In this document: positions 56,108 to 62,017 of the stretch, piece after piece
Layout: every line of letters starts with the position of its first letter
Position numbering within the stretch: position 1 is the stretch's first letter
NCBI RefSeq assembly: GCF_004570605.1
Contig: NZ_SPPB01000004.1
Coordinates: 1 to 62,017 of the forward strand
Direction: 5' to 3'
DNA: 62,017 bases
DNA from: Granulicatella sp. WM01
Lineage (GTDB): Bacteria > Bacillota > Bacilli > Lactobacillales > Aerococcaceae
The notes under the pieces: generated by a model
Told to the model about the DNA's origin: nothing
The model's input: the letters and a program-made list of their open reading frames with translations, nothing else
The model's database searches: none
Position numbers and translations under genes: made by a program

Positions 56108-56543
56108 GTGTTTTTTCTCCTTCCAAAGTCAGTATAAGTGTACGTGTTTTTTGATATAGTTTTAATGTTTGGCAAGCAAAAGTAATAATTTCAGGTGTGT
56201 GTTCATTAGGTGTATCGAGCATACAGCTAATAAAACTGTTATATAGTGTATCTGTTTCATGTTTTTGTTTTAAAAGGAATAAAGTTCGGCCAATATCTTG
56301 GATAGAAAATACTTGTTTTAGCAATGTGATCGCAATAAGTTGAGCGATTTGAATACGATTATATTTCTTTTTATATGGTTTGTTTATATGTCCATGTTTA
56401 ACATAGTTGTTAACCATAGATGATGTCAATTCTTTTTCTGTTTCAGTTAGCTGATTGATGTATAGTAGAACTTGATCTAAGTATAAATCTAAGTTGGGCA
56501 ACTCTTTCCAGTATGGAAGATTTTTCATTTTTGTTTTCAACAC
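56085..56543 (-). CDS. DUF1836 family protein
   Basis: The 152-residue protein contains PYWKELPNLDLYLDQVLLYI, TSSMVNNYVKHGHINKPYKKKYNRIQIAQL (shown in part by positions 50-80) and ITLLKQVFSIQDI. These are the hallmarks of DUF1836, a presumed DNA-binding family with a MerR-like helix-turn-helix (MVNNYVKHGHI). No direct function is known. The start is uncertain: TTG at 56543 or ATG at about 56528, each with imperfect spacing from AAAGGTG. Confidence 0.75.
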   Translation of the reverse strand: MLKTKMKNLPYWKELPNLDLYLDQVLLYINQLTETEKELTSSMVNNYVKHGHINKPYKKKYNRIQIAQLIAITLLKQVFSIQDIGRTLFLLKQKHETDTLYNSFISCMLDTPNEHTPEIITFACQTLKLYQKTRTLILTLEGEKTHDNIKTE

Positions 56544-56896
56544 CTTTTAATCTAGTTTTTATAACTGGATTATATAATGTAGAGGTATAAAAGTCAACTA
56601 ATGTCATTTAAATAAAAAATACATAAATGCTAAGGTGTAGTAGAAAATAAAAAAATATACGTAAAGTTTTATGTATTATGCATAATATTAAATTAAAAAG
56701 TGATGACTAATGTCATAACATGAATATAAAAATAATAAATATTATATTATTTTTTTGTGATATATTTTATAATTAAAAAGTTAGTTTAATAAGTTGTGAA
56801 TATATCATTGGAAATTCAATTAAATTAAGGAAATGACTTGATGGTTAGTGCTGTCTATGATATAGTAAATTCAATAATATGAAGGGAGATTTTAAT
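56544..56896. other. intergenic region between divergent genes
   Basis: About 350 very AT-rich bases between the DUF1836 gene (minus) and the surface protein gene (plus). It probably holds both promoters. No repeat or RNA gene is seen. Confidence 0.4.
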
Positions 56897-57655
56897 ATGT
56901 ATGTGAATAAATTAGGGAGTTGGATTAAACAGAATAAGGTATATCTTGGTTGTGGAATAGGTACAATTGTGGTATTGAGTGGTGGAATGATACTAGGACT
57001 TAATGGACAAAGTCAACATGTTGCAAAAATGGAAAGTACCACGACTAAAGCGACAACACAGTTAAGTGTGCAAAGTCAAACAACAAAATCATCTCGTGAG
57101 ATTGCTCAAGAGAGTAAGGTAGAAAGTATGCTTGCCGTAGAAGTGAGTGCAGATACAAATGTTGCTGAAATTGAAAAAGAAATAGATGCTATAGGAAATC
57201 AACAAGACAAGGTAAAACTACAAGAAAAACTTGCTGAGGTAAAAGAGCAAGTGAAGAAAAAACAACAAGAACACCAAGCAACACAGCACGCACAAGCGAC
57301 TACACAGGTAAAAGAAAACCACAGTTCAGCACCACGTCAAGATGAAACCAGTCAACCAGTTGTACAATCCAAACCGACACACACTCAACGTTCAACACAA
57401 GCTCCTACTCCAGTTCAAACACAGGCAGTAGTACAAACCACGCAAGCACCAGTAACAACAACGGTACAAACAACCCAAGCAACAACGCAAAAGTATCGTC
57501 TGAATTCTTTAGGGAATAGTGGTATGGAATTTGCGACATATGATGAGGCTATGGAATGGGGATATGAAGAACAAATAAATGTTAAAAAACCGTATCTTGT
57601 TATACAAGTTGTATATTCTGATGGCAGTTCAACATTTTCTGTTCATTGGCAATAA
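56897..57655 (+). CDS. membrane-anchored Thr/Gln-rich extracellular protein
   Basis: The 252-residue protein has a short cytoplasmic N-terminus and one transmembrane helix (YLGCGIGTIVVLSGGMILGL, about residues 17-36). After that come a charged coiled-coil-like stretch (VAEIEKEIDAIG, QDKVKLQEKLAEVKEQVKKK), a long Thr/Gln/Pro spacer with repeated TTQA/TTVQT words, and a compact end domain with ATYDEAMEWGYEEQ and LVIQVVYSDGSSTFSVHW. It looks like a stalked surface protein. No LPxTG. The ATG at 56897 follows AAGGGAG; the ATG at 56879 overlaps it. Function unknown. Confidence 0.72.
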   Translation: MYVNKLGSWIKQNKVYLGCGIGTIVVLSGGMILGLNGQSQHVAKMESTTTKATTQLSVQSQTTKSSREIAQESKVESMLAVEVSADTNVAEIEKEIDAIGNQQDKVKLQEKLAEVKEQVKKKQQEHQATQHAQATTQVKENHSSAPRQDETSQPVVQSKPTHTQRSTQAPTPVQTQAVVQTTQAPVTTTVQTTQATTQKYRLNSLGNSGMEFATYDEAMEWGYEEQINVKKPYLVIQVVYSDGSSTFSVHWQ

Positions 57656-57666
57656 TTTTTATAAAG

Positions 57667-57690
57667 AGTCCTATTACTAGGGCTTTTTTT
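57667..57690 (+). terminator. terminator of the Thr/Gln-rich protein gene
   Basis: AGTCCT pairs with AGGGCT (one G-U) over a six-base loop, followed by TTTTTT. Confidence 0.7.
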
Positions 57691-57724
57691 ATTGAATCAA
57701 TCGCTAAAGGCAATTGTTAGGGAC

Positions 57725-57751
57725 AAAAGACGTATAACAGCGTCTTTTTTT
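57725..57751 (+). terminator. second terminator before the adhesin gene
   Basis: AAAAGACG (57725-57732) pairs with CGTCTTTT (57741-57748) around TATAACAG, then further T. Two terminators in a row isolate the adhesin from upstream transcription. Confidence 0.78.
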
Positions 57752-57775
57752 ATTTTCCAGAAAAGGAGGGGAGGA

Positions 57776-57817
57776 ATGAGATTTATTCGTGCTATGCCCT
57801 GTAAAAAATTAATGTAA
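57776..57817 (+). CDS. possible 13-codon leader peptide
   Basis: ATG at 57776 directly follows a very strong ribosome site (AAGGAGGGGAGGA). It opens a frame MRFIRAMPCKKLM that stops at 57815-57817. It lies between a terminator and the adhesin gene. It may be a leader peptide, or the start of a gene lost by deletion. The evidence is the ribosome site only. Confidence 0.3.
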   Translation: MRFIRAMPCKKLM

Positions 57818-57867
57818 ATAACGTATATTAGATATGACATACAAAATAAAAAAGGAAGTGTAAAAAC

Positions 57868-60800
57868 GTGATTAAAAAAGTAAAAACAATAGCGTTCGTA
57901 TTAGGTGTTTTATTGGGAACACTAACCGGAATAATATTTCAAAAAAGTCCAAAGGTTGTCTTTGCGGATAGTGGCACACTACAAAAAATAGAATCTAATG
58001 TAACACCGTATGCAGAATTTAGACATAAAGATGCTTCAAGAAATACGTGGTATGAAGGTGGACATATTTTATTCATAAATGGTGAAGTGGTTATCTGTTT
58101 AGACCCAACCACTTACGCTTATGAAGTCGGATATGCAGGGAAAGAATTTTCTGATGTTGAAGAATTGGCAACATCTAGTGGTAGAAAGTATATTGTAGAT
58201 ATAGATTTACAATTAACATTAGCTTTAGTGAGTTATTATGGGTATCAACAAAATCCTAATGATTTGAACTATCATTTTACCACATGGATTGGGTATGAAT
58301 TGCTTGGATGGAACATTCAAACAGTAAGCAATGGAGCGACTATGGAACAATATCAAGCCTTTAAAGCAGATGTAATGGCTAAAGTTAATAATTATAAAAA
58401 GACAACATCTTGGAATGGACAATCTTTTACTATTAAGGTTGGTGAAAGTATTACGTTGACAGATGAATATAATGTCGTTCAAAACTTGGTTATTCCGTCT
58501 GAAATCAATGGATTTACAACATCTGTGAATGGTAATCAGTTAACAATAACAGCTACTAAACAAGCTGAAATAGGAAGTATATCATTTAGACAAACTAAAG
58601 ATAGTAGAATTCATGGAGTATCAGTTGTTTATCGGGCTGATGGTTCTCAAACAGTCGCAAAACTACGTATTGGTGACCCACAAAATGCGACAATCGACCT
58701 TAACGTCATCAAAAACGGCAATATCAAAATTGTCAAAACAGACAGTGAAACAGGGCAACCGTTATCTGATGTAGAGTTCGGGGTGTTTGAACAAGGGAGC
58801 ACTACACCATTAAAAACAGGGGTAACAGATGGAAATGGTGTGTTGGAGTTTACAGACTTAGATCCAAAAACATTTGATATTAAAGAGCTGCGTACTAGAG
58901 AAACGTACCGTTTAAATGACAAAGTGTATTCTGTGAGCGTTCCTGCAGGTGAAACGGTGACAGTAAATGCGACAAATGTCGTGAAAAAAATGCGTATCTC
59001 TGTGTCTAAACATTTAGATACAGCTTTAGACGGTTCAGGTACGCGTGCAGCAGGTTCAGGCATTACTTTTGATATTGTTTCTCTAAACACACATCAAGTA
59101 GTGTCTCGTATGGTCACAGACGCAAACGGTTATGCCATATCAGAGGAATTACGTCAAGATGACCGCTATCAATTAGTAGAACATACTCCAGAGGGCTATA
59201 AATCAACTGAACCAATTACTGTTGAACCAACTGGAGAAGATGGAAAGATTTATCACTACATTGTTGAAAACAATGCTAAAAAGTCTTATGTACAGATTGT
59301 AAAAGTTGACGAGGACACAGGCGAAACGATTAAAGCCAGTGGAGTATCTTTCCAATTGTTCAAAGATGGTCAATTGGTTAGTCAACAATTGACGTATCCG
59401 TCTATGCAAACCATTGACACATTCACAACAGGTGCGAATGGTCAAGTGACTTTACCACAACAATTAACGTACGGCACATACACGTTAAAAGAAGTGAAAG
59501 CACCAACTGGTTACGTGTTATCTGACAAGCCATTGACAATTGATATTACTGGAGAAGATACGCTGGTTACGGTTCGTTTTAAAAATGCTGCTCAAAAAGG
59601 TGTCATTGCATTATCAAAAACAGGTCAAGTTCTAACAGGTTGGCAAACAGACGCAAACGGTGTGCATACACCAGTTTACCAAGACCAACTTATTGGTGGA
59701 GCAACGTTCCAATTGACTAATGTTAACACAGGAAAGAGTTTTACAGTAACAACTCAAGCAGGACAAGTGTTACGTACACCTGAACTTGATTTAGGAGAGT
59801 ATGATGTGGTAGAAGTATCTGCACCAAAAGGGTATATGACAGACAATACGGTGTATCGTGTGTCTTTAACCCCTCAAGCCCAAAGCGTCCGTTTAGATGT
59901 GAAAAGTCTATCTGTATACAATGAGCGTAAAACATTAAGCATTCCAGTTCAAAAAATCTTTGAACAGTCTGAACAGTTTACTCATGACCAATCTGCAACA
60001 ATTGGGGTATACACAAAAGAGGCATATCATGAAAATGGTGTGGTGTTACCCGCTCATACTTTAGTGGGGTTACAGAGTGTAACAGGTCATGACACGGTAA
60101 TTTTTAACCATTTACTGTCTGACATGAGTGTTTACGTTAAAGAAATATCCTCTTCAGAAGCGTATACCGTAAATGAACAAGCCTTTGAAGTGAGTGTATC
60201 AAGTCAAGATACTGCTATGGCACAGACAATCGTGATTGAAAACACCTTAAAACGTGGCTCACAAGAATTGGTGAAAGTGGACGCTTCAAGTAAAGAGGTG
60301 ATTGCAGGAGCAACATTCCGTTTAGTTGCTGTATTAGATGACCACACAGAAAAAGAAGTCGGCACGTACACAACAGATGATAATGGAAAAATTGTGTTTA
60401 AAGATTTAGAATATGGACACTATTTCACTCAAGAAGTGGCAACTTTACCGGGATATTTATTAAACCCTACACCATTTTTCTTTGAAGTGATTGGAAAAGA
60501 AGCCCAAAACGTTAAACCAATTGAAGTAGCCAATGAACCAATCCCAGCGATTGTGACAGAAGCAACATCAGAAACAGGCGGTAAAGTGGTCTACAAACAT
60601 GAACAAATCAAAGAAGTGGCACACTTTAGTCACCTTGTCATTGGACAAGAATATGAAGCAGTCGCTAATATGTTTACGGGTGGTGGGCAATTATTAGGCA
60701 CACAAAAACGGACATTTATCGCAACAGACACCACACATCAAGAAGTGTTTTATTTTGACGTGGGACATTATGGCGATACGGTATTCGGAGAAGAACTATA

Positions 60801-61341
60801 CCGTAAAGGTGAACGAGTGGCAGTCCACTTTGATTTAGCCAATAAAAAGCAAACAGTCAGAGTATTAGAGCCAAAAATCAACACATTTGCCAAAATTGGT
60901 GGCACAAAAGAAATGACGGTAGGTGAACATAAGGAACTTGTAGACACATTAACGTATACAGACTTTAAAAATGGCAAAGTGTTAGTCAGTACATGGGTTG
61001 TTAAATACGGTACTGATGAGATAATTGGCGAAAAAGTCGAACAAGTTTTAGAACTAGACGGCAACGGAGAAGTGAGCGTAAGGCTAGACAAGATTGATAC
61101 AAGTAAATTACCTGCAGGTAAATACACCATTATGGAACAAGTATTTGACGTTAGTGAACACAATGGAAAAGTGGAAAAAGGACATCTTATCAGTGAACAT
61201 GTGGACAATACCGATGAGAACCAATCCTTTACAGTTAGCCAACCCGTACTGCCATACACGGGAAGTGAGAACAGTGTGTTGTTTACGCTGACTGGTATAG
61301 TTGTTGTGATAATTGGAGGAGTGCTTTTACTGAAAAAATAG
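57868..61341 (+). CDS. LPYTG-anchored surface adhesin with thioester-like, Cna-B/SpaA and T-Q ester (VaFE) domains
   Basis: The 1157-residue protein has a signal peptide (about residues 1-34), a thioester-like domain (about 45-270; Cys77 in VVICLDP; YHFTTWIGYELLGW at 135-148), then a series of Cna-B/SpaA-type domains from about 275 to 900 (units begin NIKIVKTDSETG, YVQIVKVDEDTG, QELVKVDASSKE; closing KEVKAPTGY, EVSAPKGY). Two VaFE/T-Q-ester-like domains follow (TEATSETGGKVVY; KIGGTKEMTVGEHKELVDTL in part), then LPYTG at 1128-1132, a helix and KK. A sortase should anchor it to the wall. Base composition is richer in G/C than the surroundings, suggesting transfer. Confidence 0.88.
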   Translation: MIKKVKTIAFVLGVLLGTLTGIIFQKSPKVVFADSGTLQKIESNVTPYAEFRHKDASRNTWYEGGHILFINGEVVICLDPTTYAYEVGYAGKEFSDVEELATSSGRKYIVDIDLQLTLALVSYYGYQQNPNDLNYHFTTWIGYELLGWNIQTVSNGATMEQYQAFKADVMAKVNNYKKTTSWNGQSFTIKVGESITLTDEYNVVQNLVIPSEINGFTTSVNGNQLTITATKQAEIGSISFRQTKDSRIHGVSVVYRADGSQTVAKLRIGDPQNATIDLNVIKNGNIKIVKTDSETGQPLSDVEFGVFEQGSTTPLKTGVTDGNGVLEFTDLDPKTFDIKELRTRETYRLNDKVYSVSVPAGETVTVNATNVVKKMRISVSKHLDTALDGSGTRAAGSGITFDIVSLNTHQVVSRMVTDANGYAISEELRQDDRYQLVEHTPEGYKSTEPITVEPTGEDGKIYHYIVENNAKKSYVQIVKVDEDTGETIKASGVSFQLFKDGQLVSQQLTYPSMQTIDTFTTGANGQVTLPQQLTYGTYTLKEVKAPTGYVLSDKPLTIDITGEDTLVTVRFKNAAQKGVIALSKTGQVLTGWQTDANGVHTPVYQDQLIGGATFQLTNVNTGKSFTVTTQAGQVLRTPELDLGEYDVVEVSAPKGYMTDNTVYRVSLTPQAQSVRLDVKSLSVYNERKTLSIPVQKIFEQSEQFTHDQSATIGVYTKEAYHENGVVLPAHTLVGLQSVTGHDTVIFNHLLSDMSVYVKEISSSEAYTVNEQAFEVSVSSQDTAMAQTIVIENTLKRGSQELVKVDASSKEVIAGATFRLVAVLDDHTEKEVGTYTTDDNGKIVFKDLEYGHYFTQEVATLPGYLLNPTPFFFEVIGKEAQNVKPIEVANEPIPAIVTEATSETGGKVVYKHEQIKEVAHFSHLVIGQEYEAVANMFTGGGQLLGTQKRTFIATDTTHQEVFYFDVGHYGDTVFGEELYRKGERVAVHFDLANKKQTVRVLEPKINTFAKIGGTKEMTVGEHKELVDTLTYTDFKNGKVLVSTWVVKYGTDEIIGEKVEQVLELDGNGEVSVRLDKIDTSKLPAGKYTIMEQVFDVSEHNGKVEKGHLISEHVDNTDENQSFTVSQPVLPYTGSENSVLFTLTGIVVVIIGGVLLLKK

Positions 61342-61553
61342 TCGTGTTCCTGAAGTTGCTAAGATTTTGAAAAAGATAAAAACTATTATAGTAGTCTAAT
61401 TTTAGTAATTGAGATAATATTACCATTTACTATATAGATATTAAAAATAAAGAAAATGCATTTATATAATATGTATCCATGAAAATATTTGATATACTAA
61501 ATCATTAAAAATATAGCATTTTACATGTTTATATGATGTTATTTTTTCCCGTG
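61342..61553. other. short AT-rich gap between adhesin and IS30
   Basis: About 210 bases without a gene or clear terminator. A sortase gene, which might be expected here, is absent. Confidence 0.5.
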
Positions 61554-61634
61554 TTGTAAAGCCAAGTGCAATAGTACATGAAAAATACTAAAGCCACAGT
61601 CTATGTCTGTGTGCGACATAGTTGTTTTGTAATG

Positions 61635-61691
61635 GAATAGGTGTAACGGTCAAGGTATTAGCGTAGCGAGCCTTTACGGTTACACCTATTC
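61635..61691 (-). other. stem-loop after the IS30 transposase
   Basis: GAATAGGTGTAAC (61635-61647) and its exact complement GTTACACCTATTC (61679-61691) enclose an inner imperfect arm pair GTCAAGG/CCTTTAC and a loop with AGCGTAGCG. In the transposase sense the core reads GTAAAGGCTCGCTACGCTA, close to the core in the ISL3 tail at 173-203. Confidence 0.8.
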
Positions 61692-61700
61692 TGTTATAGT

Positions 61701-62017
61701 TTATGTCGTTGCACACAAACGATTAAACATAGTATGAGGTGTATCATAGTCTAGTATACGTCTAGGTCTATTATTTAACGCATTTTGTATAGTTGTTATC
61801 ATTTGAATAGGTACTAAATTAAATGATTTTCCCTTTGGTAAAAATTCTCGAATTAAACCATTGTGATTTTCATTAGTCCCTCGTTCGTACGACGCATACG
61901 GATGTGCAAAATATACTGCGGTTAAATAGCTTTCTAATTCTGTTAATCGTGAAAATTCTGAACCATTATCTGCTGTTATACTTTTAAACCATTTCTTACC
62001 ATACTGTTTAAATATCT
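61701..62017 (-). CDS. IS30-family transposase, C-terminal part
   Basis: The minus-strand frame from the window edge to TAA at 61701-61703 gives 105 residues: KSITADNGSEFSRL (second catalytic Asp), VYFAHPYASYERGTNENHNG (catalytic Glu in ERGTNEN), LIREFLPKGKSF, ALNNRPRRILDYDTPHTMF. These are the IS30 DDE signatures. The N-terminal part is outside the window. No stop or frameshift is seen in the visible part. Confidence 0.92.
   Translation of the reverse strand, partial: IFKQYGKKWFKSITADNGSEFSRLTELESYLTAVYFAHPYASYERGTNENHNGLIREFLPKGKSFNLVPIQMITTIQNALNNRPRRILDYDTPHTMFNRLCATT

Larger units (their letters stand above)
61554..62017 (-). mobile_element. IS30-family insertion sequence, 3' part
   Basis: The element runs off the window end. 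Its 3' terminal repeat is probably at 61554-61575 (TTGTAAAGCCAAGTGCAATA), which on the other strand reads as the TTGCACTTGGCTTTACAA type common to IS30-family ends in lactic acid bacteria. The transposase frame and a stem-loop lie inside. It separates the adhesin gene from whatever followed it. Confidence 0.75.

Overview
The window is AT-rich DNA from a low-GC Gram-positive bacterium. Strong AGGAGG-type ribosome binding sites, TTG/GTG starts, the ecsA-ecsB-kinase-trmB gene order, a lactose PTS with tagatose-pathway enzymes, sortase-type surface proteins and ISL3/IS30 elements point to Lactobacillales (Carnobacteriaceae/Aerococcaceae-like). I cannot assign a genus. Most of the window is chromosomal housekeeping; accessory material sits at both ends and in a few islands.

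Layout. 1-304: the 3' end of an ISL3-family insertion sequence. 1264-3768 (minus): a lipoprotein and an M32 carboxypeptidase. 4020-9728: secreted nuclease, cytidine deaminase, MBL hydrolase, TPR protein, lspA, an RluA-type pseudouridine synthase and pepF. 10311-12116: nfo, a Zur-like regulator, rpmG and secE (nusG does not follow). 12235-15707: ecsAB, a kinase and trmB. 15781-19341: a BI-1-like membrane protein, a small unknown protein, glmU and prs. 19838-25580: polyamine cluster speD, speA, speE, speB and a carboxynorspermidine-dehydrogenase-like gene, with a decayed zinc-ribbon gene inside. 25642-29466: VanZ-like protein, a two-component system and folC. 29602-33718: alcohol dehydrogenase, ogt, a repeat-bearing spacer, truB and ribF. 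34150-38664: a second two-component system (VncRS-like), hemW, a glutaredoxin-like protein and sodA. 39019-45141: lactose region lacR, then lacA-lacB-lacF-lacE-lacG. 45342-48652: LOG protein, unknown protein, oligopeptide-binding lipoprotein. 49219-53466: a rubredoxin-methyltransferase fusion beside a complete BtuCDF/FecCD-type importer. 53615-55111: an ISL3-like element whose transposase has one in-frame stop. 55460-56543 (minus): HlyIII-like protein and DUF1836 protein. 56897-61341: two cell-surface proteins, the second a 1157-residue LPYTG adhesin. 61554-62017: 3' part of an IS30-family element.

How genes work together. SpeA and SpeB convert arginine to putrescine via agmatine; SpeD supplies decarboxylated AdoMet and SpeE makes spermidine. 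The dehydrogenase at the end of that cluster belongs to the other (carboxy-) spermidine route, but its usual decarboxylase partner is absent here. LacF/LacE import and phosphorylate lactose, LacG splits lactose-6-phosphate, and LacAB isomerises galactose-6-phosphate to tagatose-6-phosphate; lacC and lacD are not in the window. The lac promoter has a CcpA-type cre box and DeoR-type direct repeats.

Most interesting items: the rubredoxin-methyltransferase next to a metal/cofactor importer; a stem-loop core shared by the 3' ends of two unrelated IS families; a dispersed hairpin/terminator family; a 35-bp tandem repeat upstream of truB; and an adhesin thioester-like domain that seems to lack the glutamine partner.
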